Assembly: GCF_002933855.1 (NCBI RefSeq)
Contig: NZ_BFAQ01000011.1
Coordinates: 247,442 to 311,441, forward strand
Length of the DNA stretch: 64,000 nucleotides
Reading direction: 5' to 3'
Source of the DNA: Vibrio penaeicida
Lineage (GTDB): Bacteria > Pseudomonadota > Gammaproteobacteria > Enterobacterales > Vibrionaceae
Both the position numbers and the translations under genes were made by a program. Of the stretch, positions 46,562-55,128 are shown one piece after another. The notes under the pieces are model-generated. The model did no database searches, was not told where the DNA came from, and worked only from the letters and a program-made list of their open reading frames with translations. The number at the start of each line of letters is the position of its first letter. Position 1 is the stretch's first letter.

Positions 46562-47335
46562 ATGTTTGAAATTATTTTAATAGGATTATGGGCAGCCTTC
46601 GCTGGCGTCGACTTCTACAGTGGACAGTTCTATTTTGGTCGCCCAATTGTAACAGGACCAGTGGTCGGTCTAATTCTAGGAGATTACCAGACTGGGCTTG
46701 CTGTTGGTGCCGCCTTAGAGCTCGCATGGCTAGGGCTCGTGCCAATCGCTGGTGCCCAGCCACCTAACGTGACTATTGGCGCGATAGTTGGAACCGCTTT
46801 TGCGATAAAAGGAAGCTTTGCACCAGAAGTTGTTGTAGGGATCGCACTGCCTTTCGCCATCTTAATGCAGCAATTGATCGTACTTCAATTTACGGTGTTT
46901 TCGGGTTTGATGCACAAAGCGGATGATTTGGCCTCACAAGGTGATGATAAGGGGATAGCCCGTATAAACCATTTGGGAATGCTTTCTTTGGGAACCCTTT
47001 ATTTCGTAACCGCTGTGCTTCCAGTTTACTTTGGTGAAGAAGTGGCTAACGCCATCATCGCTTATGTTCCAGAAGGGATCATCGCTGGTCTTAAAATTGC
47101 CGGTGGTCTGATGCCTGCGCTCGGGTTCGCAATGCTGCTGAAGATCATGTTTAAGAAAGCGTTTATTCCATATTTTGTCGCTGGTTTTGCCGCAATGACC
47201 TACCTAAACCTTCCTGTGTTAGCTATTGCTATCTTTGCAACTTGTATTGCCGTTATTGATTACATGACGCGTCAGAGAATAGAAGAGAGTAAACCAGCTG
47301 TTGTACACGACCAAAATCAAGGCGGAGGTATTTAA
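46562..47335 (+). CDS. Mannose-family PTS, IIC component
   Basis: The 257-residue protein is a membrane component of the mannose-family PTS with several hydrophobic segments. Typical stretches are FYFGRPIVTGPVVGLILGDYQ and LELAWLGLVPIAGAQPPNV, which match the IIC family's sugar-site region. It forms the inner-membrane channel together with IID. The start follows the IIB stop by two bases and the IID ATG lies one base after its stop, so expression is tightly coupled. Confidence 0.93.
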   Translation: MFEIILIGLWAAFAGVDFYSGQFYFGRPIVTGPVVGLILGDYQTGLAVGAALELAWLGLVPIAGAQPPNVTIGAIVGTAFAIKGSFAPEVVVGIALPFAILMQQLIVLQFTVFSGLMHKADDLASQGDDKGIARINHLGMLSLGTLYFVTAVLPVYFGEEVANAIIAYVPEGIIAGLKIAGGLMPALGFAMLLKIMFKKAFIPYFVAGFAAMTYLNLPVLAIAIFATCIAVIDYMTRQRIEESKPAVVHDQNQGGGI

Positions 47336-47336
47336 A

Positions 47337-48173
47337 ATGACGGACCAAGTTTCTCAAAACGCGCAAGCACCAGCTGAAGATGTAGCGAATACGGATGTGT
47401 TGCCAAAAAAAGTGGTAAGGCAAATATTATGGCGCCAGTTGTTTCTTCAGGCATCATTCAATTATGAACGAATGCAGGCATGTGGGTTTCTTTGGGCTAT
47501 TTCTCCCGGACTAAAGCATATCCATAAGAAAAAAGAACGCTTGGGCGAATCTATGCGCGCGCATATGGATTTTTTCAATTCCCATACCTATCTCGTTACC
47601 TTCATTTTAGGTTTGGTGTTGGCAATGGAGCAAAGCAAGCAAAAAGTAGAAACCATACGCGCATTTAAAGTAGCGGCCATGGGACCGATTGCTGGTGTAG
47701 GCGACGCCATGTTCAACCTGACGTTGAAACCCATTAGTGCGGCTATTGCGGCATCACTGGCGTTAGATAATGTGTACTTGGCTCCAATATTTTTCTTATT
47801 ACTGCTAAATGTGACGCGTCTGAGTATTCAAATTCCGCTGTTTAATTACGGGTACAAATCAGGCCTTAAAGCACTGGATAAGATTAAAGATCATACCGTT
47901 GCAATGGCACGCTCCGCAACCATCGTAGGTATCATGGTAATTGGCGCAATGTCTGCGCAATTCGTAAAACTAAAAACCACGGCGTCGATAGGGTATGCAG
48001 AGACAACATTCAGTATCCAAACCGATTTATTGGATAAGATCGTTCCAAATATCCTTCCTGTACTGTTTGTACTACTGACGTATCGACTACTCATGAAAGG
48101 GCTTTCACCAACGAAGATTATTTTCTTAATGATTTTGTTCGGTATTGGTGGTCACTACATCGGCGTTTTATAA
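47337..48173 (+). CDS. Mannose-family PTS, IID component
   Basis: The 278-residue protein carries the IID signature near its N terminus (LWRQLFLQASFNYERMQACGFLWAI) and membrane helices in the C-terminal half (AAMGPIAGVGDAMFNLTLKP and following). It completes the channel with IIC. The ATG at 47337, eight bases after GGAGG, gives a normal length; the frame stays open 12 codons upstream into the IIC gene. A small GC-rich hairpin and 66 bases separate it from the IIA gene. Confidence 0.93.
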   Translation: MTDQVSQNAQAPAEDVANTDVLPKKVVRQILWRQLFLQASFNYERMQACGFLWAISPGLKHIHKKKERLGESMRAHMDFFNSHTYLVTFILGLVLAMEQSKQKVETIRAFKVAAMGPIAGVGDAMFNLTLKPISAAIAASLALDNVYLAPIFFLLLLNVTRLSIQIPLFNYGYKSGLKALDKIKDHTVAMARSATIVGIMVIGAMSAQFVKLKTTASIGYAETTFSIQTDLLDKIVPNILPVLFVLLTYRLLMKGLSPTKIIFLMILFGIGGHYIGVL

Positions 48174-48190
48174 CCAATATCAATCAACCA

Positions 48191-48211
48191 GTGCGGGATA
48201 CCACCCGCATT
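48191..48211 (+). terminator. Small hairpin between the IID and IIA genes
   Basis: TGCGGG (48192-48197), ATACCA loop, CCCGCA (48204-48209), then TTTG. Too short for a strong terminator; it may tune IIA expression or mRNA decay. Confidence 0.4.
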
Positions 48212-48239
48212 TGTTATTCGAATTTTATAAGGGCAACAA

Positions 48240-48674
48240 ATGATAGCGGTAATTCTTGTGGGTCATGGCTGTTTTGGCTCCGGCTTGGGGCAAGCGGTAA
48301 ATCAAATCATTGGGTTTCAGGAAAACTTCTCTTTCATCGATTTTGTGGAAGGCATTTCAGTGCCAGAGCTTGAGGCATTGATGTTGAGTGACTTAGATCG
48401 ATTGGATACAAGTAAGGGGGTTGTATTTTTGACGGATTTACTTGGAGGGAGCCCCTTCCGAGTTGCGTCACAGATTGCACTTGAAAGAGATAATGTTGAA
48501 GTTATCTCAGGGACTAACCTTCAACTTTGTGTAGAGATGTTGCTTGAACGAGACGAGATGAACCTAACGGAGTTTGCTCAAACCGCATTGGCCTGTGGTC
48601 ACAATGGTCTGACTCGATTGGCTGATGAGCTAGAGAAACAGACGCATGTGACAGACGTAGATGAAGGCATTTAG
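48240..48674 (+). CDS. Mannose-family PTS, IIA component
   Basis: The 144-residue protein is a single IIA domain. The phosphorylated histidine is His9 in the start MIAVILVGHGCFGSG, and FLTDLLGGSPFRVA is the conserved second segment. It accepts phosphate from HPr and passes it to IIB. The gene stands last in the order IIB-IIC-IID-IIA and is separate, unlike the fused IIAB of E. coli ManX. AAGGG precedes the ATG. Confidence 0.93.
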   Translation: MIAVILVGHGCFGSGLGQAVNQIIGFQENFSFIDFVEGISVPELEALMLSDLDRLDTSKGVVFLTDLLGGSPFRVASQIALERDNVEVISGTNLQLCVEMLLERDEMNLTEFAQTALACGHNGLTRLADELEKQTHVTDVDEGI

Positions 48675-48706
48675 CCTACTTTCCTTAAGCCTGTTTATTT
48701 AACCAA

Positions 48707-48733
48707 AAGCCGCAGATGAAGAATCTGTGGCTT
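48707..48733 (+). terminator. Hairpin after the IIA gene
   Basis: AAGCCGCAGAT (48707-48717), loop GAAGA, ATCTGTGGCTT (48723-48733); 11-base stem with one G-T pair but no T run after it. Possible weak terminator or processing site. Confidence 0.4.
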
Positions 48734-48842
48734 GCCTGAAAGCCAGTCGATTCTCATATAAAAAGACGTCGCTGAACTAAGCATCTTTAGGTTACTTGGG
48801 TATAAGTTCACCAAAAAACATTAGCATTCAGGGTTTTCATGA

Positions 48843-49670
48843 ATGGAACTTCTTCAATTTTTACTTGAGGACGCCACGTTTTATACGGCTATTCTTAAGC
48901 TTATTATCGGTTTGATACTTGGGGTAGCTATGGGGCTAACAGGTGTTGGTGGCGGTATTCTTATCATTCCTCTCCTTCAGTTTGTCTTTGGTATGGAACC
49001 AATCTTATCAGTAGGAACGGCTAGCTTGATCGCTTCGCTAGTTAAGGTCAATGCCAGCATCTTTCACATCAAGGCGGATAACGTTGACTGGAGTAGTGTA
49101 AGGGGGATTTTGCTTGGTGCGATCCCCGCAGGTGTTGGCAGTGCATATGCTGTAGTACACCTAAATCGTCACGCAGAGTACAACCTGTTGATTTCCAATA
49201 GTGTCCAAATTTTGATCGTTGCCGTCATGTTTTTTGCGCTCTATCTGTTGGTGAATAAATATTTATCGATTCAGAAACGGAACACCCCTCAATGTTCGGA
49301 GAAACATACATCTCTCCATCGAGCTGTTTTATCTGGGGGGCTTTGTGGTTTAGTGATAGGAACGACAGGTGTTGGAGGAGGTATTTTGTTACTGCCTGTT
49401 CTGAACAGCCACCTCGGCATCAGCATTAAAAAGTCGGTTGGGTCTTCAATTGTTATTGCTTTAGTTCTGTCTTCTAGCACTTCGTTTATTTATGCTCAAG
49501 GTGGAGAAAGTGATATTCCGACGGCATTAATGCTCGTTCTAGGCTCCTTTGTTGGTGTTCCGATCGCAACGAGTTTACTAAAACAATTCTCGGAAGCTAC
49601 TGTGTATTTGGTCACACTAAGCGTGATATGTGTGAGCATATTGATTATGATGTTAACCAACATGTTTTAG
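48843..49670 (+). CDS. TauE/SafE-family anion exporter
   Basis: The 275-residue protein has about eight membrane helices in two halves, each starting with the family's glycine motif (LTGVGGGILIIPLL and TTGVGGGILLLPVL). TauE/SafE proteins export sulfite, sulfoacetate or similar anions. In this locus it could remove sulfate or sulfite set free from a sulfated glycosaminoglycan, but no sulfatase is encoded here. It is on the same strand as the PTS genes after a gap of 168 bases with a hairpin, and the regulator gene follows within 30 bases. Confidence 0.85.
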   Translation: MELLQFLLEDATFYTAILKLIIGLILGVAMGLTGVGGGILIIPLLQFVFGMEPILSVGTASLIASLVKVNASIFHIKADNVDWSSVRGILLGAIPAGVGSAYAVVHLNRHAEYNLLISNSVQILIVAVMFFALYLLVNKYLSIQKRNTPQCSEKHTSLHRAVLSGGLCGLVIGTTGVGGGILLLPVLNSHLGISIKKSVGSSIVIALVLSSSTSFIYAQGGESDIPTALMLVLGSFVGVPIATSLLKQFSEATVYLVTLSVICVSILIMMLTNMF

Positions 49671-49696
49671 GCTCAGGTACCATTTCAGGCGTCTTT

Positions 49697-50548
49697 ATGT
49701 CAGATCTTATTCCAAGGTTAGAAATGCTTTCCGTACACGGCAGTGATGCAGAAAAGAAAATTTCTGGATTTCTGTTAAACGACAAAAAAAATAACATATC
49801 CACTCTAAGTGCTGTAGCGCTGGGGAATCAATGTGATGTGAGTAATGCTTCAGTTATTCGATTTGCTCAGAATTTAGGATACAAGGGATATTCAGAGTTC
49901 AAGCTAGAGTACTTAGCCGCACAAAAACACAGTGTCGGTGAGATTTTATACAATGATGTACGTTTAGATGATTCTCCTTCAGACATTATCCAGAAAGCAG
50001 GATACCTTTTTAGTAAAAATGTCGAGAATTCAATCAAGGTTGTAGAGCCGGAAACGCTTGAACGCTTAGCGAACGTTATGGTGCAAGCTGAAAGAATAGC
50101 ATTGTTTGGGGTTGGTTCTTCTGGTGTTGTGGCGTCTGATGCCTACCAAAAGCTTATCCGAATCAACAAAAATGTTCTGTTTAATTCCGATACGCATGTG
50201 CAACGCGCCTACGCAAGTATGTTGACGGATAAAGATTTGGCATTGGCTTTTACGACGCGGGGTCAAACGAAAGAAGTGATTCAGTCACTGGAGATCGCCC
50301 AAGCGGGAGGATGTCAGATTGCTGCAATAACAAGGTATGGAAAAACACCTACCTCCAAACTGTCAGATCTGGCACTGTCCTTCGCCTATGAGGAGCGTCA
50401 TCATGAGTTGGGGATGATAACGCCTCAACTTTCTCAAATGATGATATTCGATATATTATATTTCCGTATTACGGCTTTAATGGGCGATACAGCGGCATCT
50501 TCACTAAAGCGAATTCGTAACAATTTTCCCAATATTGTCTCAAAATGA
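49697..50548 (+). CDS. RpiR-family regulator with SIS domain
   Basis: The 283-residue protein has an RpiR-type helix-turn-helix at the N terminus (ISTLSAVALGNQCDVSNASVIRFAQNLGYKGYSEFKLEYL, about residues 33-73) and a sugar-phosphate-binding SIS domain from about residue 125 (IALFGVGSSGVVASDAYQKL). MurR, which controls MurNAc genes in E. coli, is of the same type. It should sense a phosphorylated sugar from the PTS and control this locus. The start at 49697 follows AGGCG; the frame is open 23 codons upstream into the exporter gene. Confidence 0.88.
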   Translation: MSDLIPRLEMLSVHGSDAEKKISGFLLNDKKNNISTLSAVALGNQCDVSNASVIRFAQNLGYKGYSEFKLEYLAAQKHSVGEILYNDVRLDDSPSDIIQKAGYLFSKNVENSIKVVEPETLERLANVMVQAERIALFGVGSSGVVASDAYQKLIRINKNVLFNSDTHVQRAYASMLTDKDLALAFTTRGQTKEVIQSLEIAQAGGCQIAAITRYGKTPTSKLSDLALSFAYEERHHELGMITPQLSQMMIFDILYFRITALMGDTAASSLKRIRNNFPNIVSK

Positions 50549-50555
50549 AACGTTA

Positions 50556-50580
50556 GCCGAAGAGTTTAAAATGCTTCGGC
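50556..50580 (+). terminator. Hairpin after the RpiR gene
   Basis: GCCGAAG (50556-50562) and CTTCGGC (50574-50580) are a perfect inverted repeat, but no T run follows. Probably the end of the accessory locus; the remaining 220 bases before udk show no gene. Confidence 0.5.
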
Positions 50581-50800
50581 CAATGAGTTCTTCTTATGCA
50601 ATCAATACAATGTTTTTCGCTAAAAAGCCTCACCTTAGAATACTCTGCTTGAAAAGTAACTAACCATGCATATTCATGCTTATTATCAATAGATATTAAT
50701 GATAAATTCGACACTCTATACTGGTATTAAGTATTTTATCTCCCTATAATCGGGCGGTTTAACCCAACCCCAGCTACCAAATTAGTATCAGGTGCTATAC

Positions 50801-51442
50801 ATGTCTAATAACAACCAATGCGTCATCGTGGGAATTGCTGGCGCTTCTGCATCAGGAAAGAGCTTAATCGCAAGTACAATCTATAACGAGCTTCGTGCGA
50901 AAGTCGGTGACGACCATATCGGCGTGATTACGGAAGATTGCTACTACAAAGATCAAAGCCATCTGAGTATGGAAGACCGCGAAAAAACCAACTATGACCA
51001 TCCAAATGCGCTTGATCATGATTTGCTTTGTAAGCACCTAGAGCAATTGGTTCAAGGAAACGCAGTGGAAGTGCCTGAGTACAGTTATTCAGTGCACACG
51101 CGTACAGATAACACAGCGACATTAACACCTAAAAAAGTGATTATTCTAGAAGGTATTCTTCTTCTTACTGATCCACGTCTAAGAGATTTAATGCACGCGA
51201 CAGTTTTCATGGATACGCCGTTAGATATTTGTTTATTACGTCGCGTAAAGCGCGATGTGGAAGAGCGCGGTCGTACGATGGAATCTGTTCTCAAGCAGTA
51301 TCAAGACACAGTACGCCCTATGTTCATGCAATTTATTGAGCCTTCTAAGCAATATGCCGACATTATTGTTCCTCGTGGCGGCAAGAATCGAATTGCGATT
51401 GACGTTTTAAAAGCGCATATCGCTAAACTGCTAAAAAGTTAG
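50801..51442 (+). CDS. udk: Uridine kinase
   Basis: The 213-residue P-loop kinase has Walker A in [15 protein letters not shown], the [19 protein letters not shown] segment and the nucleoside-binding [13 protein letters not shown], all typical of Udk. It phosphorylates uridine and cytidine. ATG 50801 is preferred over the GTG at 50792, because it matches the length of E. coli Udk and follows CAGGTG. It is the conserved gene at the right edge of the accessory locus, with a strong terminator after it. Confidence 0.96.
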   Translation: MSNNNQCVIVGIAGASASGKSLIASTIYNELRAKVGDDHIGVITEDCYYKDQSHLSMEDREKTNYDHPNALDHDLLCKHLEQLVQGNAVEVPEYSYSVHTRTDNTATLTPKKVIILEGILLLTDPRLRDLMHATVFMDTPLDICLLRRVKRDVEERGRTMESVLKQYQDTVRPMFMQFIEPSKQYADIIVPRGGKNRIAIDVLKAHIAKLLKS

Positions 51443-51499
51443 CCGGTGTAGCAACTCAGAATTGTCAAAGTTCTGATAAATCGGAAAAAATTCATAACA

Positions 51500-51526
51500 A
51501 AAAGTGGCGCATTATGCGCCACTTTT
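51500..51526 (+). terminator. Terminator of udk
   Basis: AAAAGTGGCGCA (51500-51511), loop TTA, TGCGCCACTTTT (51515-51526); perfect 12-base stem ending in T. Confidence 0.9.
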
Positions 51527-51580
51527 GTATGTTTGAGGTAATTTGAATATATCTCCGGTCGCAGATTCAAGGAATCCAGG

Positions 51581-53920
51581 ATGAAGAAGCTACTTCTTTT
51601 CATTGCAGTACCAATCACATTGATTGTTGTTGCTCTACTTGCCCTAATTATTTTTGTTAACCCAAACCAATTTAAACCCATGATTGTCGAACAGGTTCAG
51701 AAGAACACTGGAATGACGCTTGTGATTGAAGGTGATATTGGTTGGCAACTTTTTCCAAGCTTGGGGTTCAGTGTTGGTCAAACAGAATTAAGAAATCCAG
51801 AAGGCTTTTCATCACCCAATTTACTAAAAGTCGAGCAAGTGGGTTTGGCTATTGAAGTTACACCGCTACTGAGCAATCAACTTGTCATTGGCAATGTGAT
51901 TCTTGATGGCGCGGAAGTAGCGCTAGAAACACTAAAAGATGGGCGTTCTAACATTGATGCTCTTACTCAATCTGGCAAAAGTAACGATACTAAAGTTGAA
52001 AACCAGCCAGAGACAGAGACAACCCCAACTTCTGAAAGCCCAGAAACGAGCACCGAACCTTCTGCACTAGAGCAGTGGCAAGTATCGGTTGCTGGCATCA
52101 CAATTTCCAATGCGAAAGTGACGGTATCGGACAAGCAAGCGGGCAGCCTGCTAACGCTTAGTGATGCTAATGCTTCATTATCAGAATTTGAATTTGGTCA
52201 ATGGAGTAAGCTGACATTTGATGTAACGGGAGCGCAGAATCAACAGAGCTTCTCTGCTGAAGGGCAAGTGGAATTCAAACTCTCTCAAGATCTTAAACAG
52301 TATGCATTACGAAATGTCGATCTGGACGCGGGTGTAGAAGACAAATCTTTAGGGCTAAACGCTAAGGCTACGCTTTCATTGCCTGCTTTTGCTCTTGGAG
52401 AGTGGAATAGCATTGAATTTGATGTAAGCGGGCAAAACCAACAACAAAATTTTGCGGCTAAAGGTGGAACTGAGTTTTTCCTTTCAGAAGATTTTCAAGA
52501 CTATCAACTGCGTAAGTTAGGTGTCGATGCTTCTTTTAGTGACCCAACAAACAAGGTAGAACAACTTCGTTTGGACTTGGCAACGTTCGCTTTCGATAAA
52601 TCTAATGATTTGTCTTATACACTTGCTGGTGATTTGGCGGGAATGAAAGTAGATTCCAAGGGAGCACTAAGCCTTGTAATCGATAAAGCTATTTCTAAGA
52701 TTAAAGTACAAAAAATTAAGTTATCAAATAACTTAGAAGGAGCTGCACTTCCTCAATCACCGATGAAAGTAGACTTAGATGCAGGTGTGACATTTGACGT
52801 TAAGAAAAGCCATCTAGCATTGGTGCTAACCAAGCTGACAGCAAATGATATCAAACTCGATGGAGACGCCAATGTTACCTTGTCTGCGATCCCTCAAGTC
52901 AATTTCAACTTACATAGCCCGAATATCGATTTAGATGCATTTCTTGGTTTGAATGCACAATCGAAAGAATCCAGCGCCGGTGGAACCTCCGAAGGTAACG
53001 ATGTACCTACTGGCAAAGAAGCCCCTAAAGCGCCAGAAGTTGAACCTGATTTGAGTGCCCTGAAATTAGTCAATGCCAAAGGAAAGCTGGTTATTGATAA
53101 GTTCAAAGCAAACAATGCGAAATTGCAAAAGGTTACAACTCAGTTTACGTTGAAAAATGGCGTTCTCGATCTCTCACGCTTTAGCGCCAATCTCTATGAT
53201 GGAAGTATCTCGACTAAAGCAAGGTTGGATGCACGTCAGTCCACGCCGTCTTACAGCATTAACGGTGCGGTGAAAGGAGTGAAAGTGCAGCCCCTAATGA
53301 TTGATGTTATTGATAACAATTTATTAGAGGGTACGGGCAATATTGATATGGCGTTAACGGGGCAGAGCTTGAAGCCCACAGCGCTCCAAGAAAACCTAAA
53401 AGGTACGGTAAAAATCAACTTTGCAGACGGTGCGGTGTACGGTGTTAACTTACCTCACCTTATTCGCACGAACTATGCGAAATTTAAAGGACAGGATGTA
53501 TCCGCTGTAGAAAATGTAGAGAAAACCGATTTCTCCGCAATGACAGCAACGTTGAAACTGAATAAAGGCGTTGTGTCTACAGATAATCTCAATATGCAAT
53601 CTCCCCTGCTGCGGATTACGGGTAAAGGAAACGCCAACTATATCAAGCAAAATGTGGACATGCTGATTCGTACTTCGATTGTTGGGTCTCTAAAAGGGCA
53701 AGGAGGGGAAACCATCGATGACTTGAAAGATGTTACGATCCCTGTGCAGATCTCAGGAGCGTGGGCTGATCCTAAATTCAAATTGGTTTTCGATGATGTC
53801 CTGAAGCAAAAAGCGAAGAAAGAAGCGGAGCGCGGAATTAAAAAATTGTTAGGGGATAAGGTAAAACCCGACCAATCGAAAGACATCGCAGATAAACTTC
53901 TCAAAGGTTTATTCAACTAA
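51581..53920 (+). CDS. asmA: AsmA family outer-membrane/lipid transport protein
   Basis: The 779-residue protein has one N-terminal membrane helix (MKKLLLFIAVPITLIVVALLALIIFV) followed by the AsmA N-terminal domain (FKPMIVEQVQKNTGMTLVIEGDIGWQLFPSLG). A long periplasmic region rich in beta strands continues to the C terminus. A Thr/Glu/Ser-rich linker stands near residues 130-160 and another low-complexity stretch near residues 466-490. AsmA-like proteins belong to the group of bridge-like lipid-transfer proteins, with roles in phospholipid traffic to the outer membrane. The length is above the 617 residues of E. coli AsmA. AAGGAATCCAGG precedes the ATG. Confidence 0.9.
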   Translation: MKKLLLFIAVPITLIVVALLALIIFVNPNQFKPMIVEQVQKNTGMTLVIEGDIGWQLFPSLGFSVGQTELRNPEGFSSPNLLKVEQVGLAIEVTPLLSNQLVIGNVILDGAEVALETLKDGRSNIDALTQSGKSNDTKVENQPETETTPTSESPETSTEPSALEQWQVSVAGITISNAKVTVSDKQAGSLLTLSDANASLSEFEFGQWSKLTFDVTGAQNQQSFSAEGQVEFKLSQDLKQYALRNVDLDAGVEDKSLGLNAKATLSLPAFALGEWNSIEFDVSGQNQQQNFAAKGGTEFFLSEDFQDYQLRKLGVDASFSDPTNKVEQLRLDLATFAFDKSNDLSYTLAGDLAGMKVDSKGALSLVIDKAISKIKVQKIKLSNNLEGAALPQSPMKVDLDAGVTFDVKKSHLALVLTKLTANDIKLDGDANVTLSAIPQVNFNLHSPNIDLDAFLGLNAQSKESSAGGTSEGNDVPTGKEAPKAPEVEPDLSALKLVNAKGKLVIDKFKANNAKLQKVTTQFTLKNGVLDLSRFSANLYDGSISTKARLDARQSTPSYSINGAVKGVKVQPLMIDVIDNNLLEGTGNIDMALTGQSLKPTALQENLKGTVKINFADGAVYGVNLPHLIRTNYAKFKGQDVSAVENVEKTDFSAMTATLKLNKGVVSTDNLNMQSPLLRITGKGNANYIKQNVDMLIRTSIVGSLKGQGGETIDDLKDVTIPVQISGAWADPKFKLVFDDVLKQKAKKEAERGIKKLLGDKVKPDQSKDIADKLLKGLFN

Positions 53921-53937
53921 ATAAAAAAATGGTTTTA

Positions 53938-53976
53938 TAAAAAGCGTACTGTCTCGCAAGATAGTGCGCTTTTTTA
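53938..53976 (+). terminator. Terminator of asmA
   Basis: AAAAAGCG and CGCTTTTT enclose ACTGTCT/AGATAGT with one G-T pair; a long stem followed by T residues. Confidence 0.8.
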
Positions 53977-54077
53977 TTGCAACAAGACTCTATCCTTTGG
54001 AGCGTGAATTTCATCACAAGCGATATGAAAAATTATGTTTATGATGAATCTAATAATGCGACAAAGGTATGAACTGT

Positions 54078-55031
54078 ATGGTAAAAAAAATCATTCTAGA
54101 TACTGATCCTGGTATTGATGATTCCATGGCTCTGTTATTTGCAGAGGCACACCCCGACATTAAGTTGATTGGTATTACGACTGTATTTGGCAATGCCACC
54201 ATAGAAAACAGTACTCTCAATGCCCAATTCTTAAAGGATAAATTTCAATTCACTTGTAACATTGCAAAAGGTGCAGAGGGACCCTTGGAAAGGGAGCCTG
54301 TTGGCCCGTCTTCGCATGTACACGGTGAAAGTGGTTTTGGTGATGTCGATGTTTCTGGTGTGGACGTTGGAGGAATCAGTAACAAGCCTGCTTATCGCTA
54401 CATTATCGATACGCTTAAAGAAAACCCCGGTGAAATAACGCTTGTTGCAGTTGGACCATTAACAAACCTCGCACTTGCTCTGAAAGAAGACGAAAGCATT
54501 ACGTCCTTAGTCAAAGACGTGGTGATTATGGGAGGGGCATTTGGGTTAAACAACCATCGAGGCAATGTTACTCCTTATGCTGAAGCCAATATTCATGATG
54601 ACCCTCATGCAGCTCAGATAGTATTTTCTGCCCCATGGCCTATTTCAGTGATTGGGCTAGATGTGACAGAGTCCAGTATATTTGATGACGATTATTTCAG
54701 GTCATTAAAAGAAGAAGCAGGGCAAGTTGGTGAGTTTATATGGGATGTAAGCCGATTCTATCTGAAGTTTTATGCGTCGGTTGTCGGTTTCAATGGATGT
54801 CATGTTCATGACCCTTCGGCGGTCGCTTGCGTTGTTCAGGCAGATCTATTTGAATTTGAGATGGGATCGATAGAAGTGACAACTGATGGTGAAAAGCAGG
54901 GAATGACAACCCTCATAAAAGGGGAATCAAGTGGCGGTCGAGCGGTGCAAAAGATAGCGTCTAAAGTAAATACAAACGCTTTGTTAGCGATGTATAAAGA
55001 GAAGGTCGTTAAATTCGGACAGAAATTTTAA
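54078..55031 (+). CDS. Nucleoside hydrolase (IUNH family)
   Basis: The 317-residue protein has the calcium-binding aspartate cluster of the family (ILDTDPGIDDSMAL), the AEANIHDDPHAAQ loop and the C-terminal HDPSAVA with the last calcium aspartate. The catalytic-site histidine is probably in GCHVHDPSAV. Such enzymes cleave the N-glycosidic bond of ribonucleosides to give the base and ribose. The sequence does not separate pyrimidine-specific (RihA/RihB) from non-specific (RihC) types. ATG 54078 is preferred because the ATG at 54069 touches the AAAGG ribosome-binding site. Confidence 0.88.
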   Translation: MVKKIILDTDPGIDDSMALLFAEAHPDIKLIGITTVFGNATIENSTLNAQFLKDKFQFTCNIAKGAEGPLEREPVGPSSHVHGESGFGDVDVSGVDVGGISNKPAYRYIIDTLKENPGEITLVAVGPLTNLALALKEDESITSLVKDVVIMGGAFGLNNHRGNVTPYAEANIHDDPHAAQIVFSAPWPISVIGLDVTESSIFDDDYFRSLKEEAGQVGEFIWDVSRFYLKFYASVVGFNGCHVHDPSAVACVVQADLFEFEMGSIEVTTDGEKQGMTTLIKGESSGGRAVQKIASKVNTNALLAMYKEKVVKFGQKF

Positions 55032-55048
55032 GTTTCAAAATGAATAAA

Positions 55049-55074
55049 TGCTACCCATTACGCTGTGGGTAGCA
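55049..55074. terminator. Hairpin between nucleoside hydrolase and cobO
   Basis: TGCTACCCA (55049-55057) and TGGGTAGCA (55066-55074), perfect 9-base arms; only a weak T run, between convergent genes. Confidence 0.55.
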
Positions 55075-55128
55075 CTTGTACACGGTGATTTGCTTTGAAT
55101 GACTTGTAACTTGCGAAACAGAGATGGA

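Noticed and set aside
45119..50548. Locus read simply as a MurNAc-use operon
   Set aside because: MurQ and an RpiR regulator fit, but MurNAc PTSs are of the glucose family (MurP), and the lyase and exporter would be unexplained. Kept only as the main alternative.
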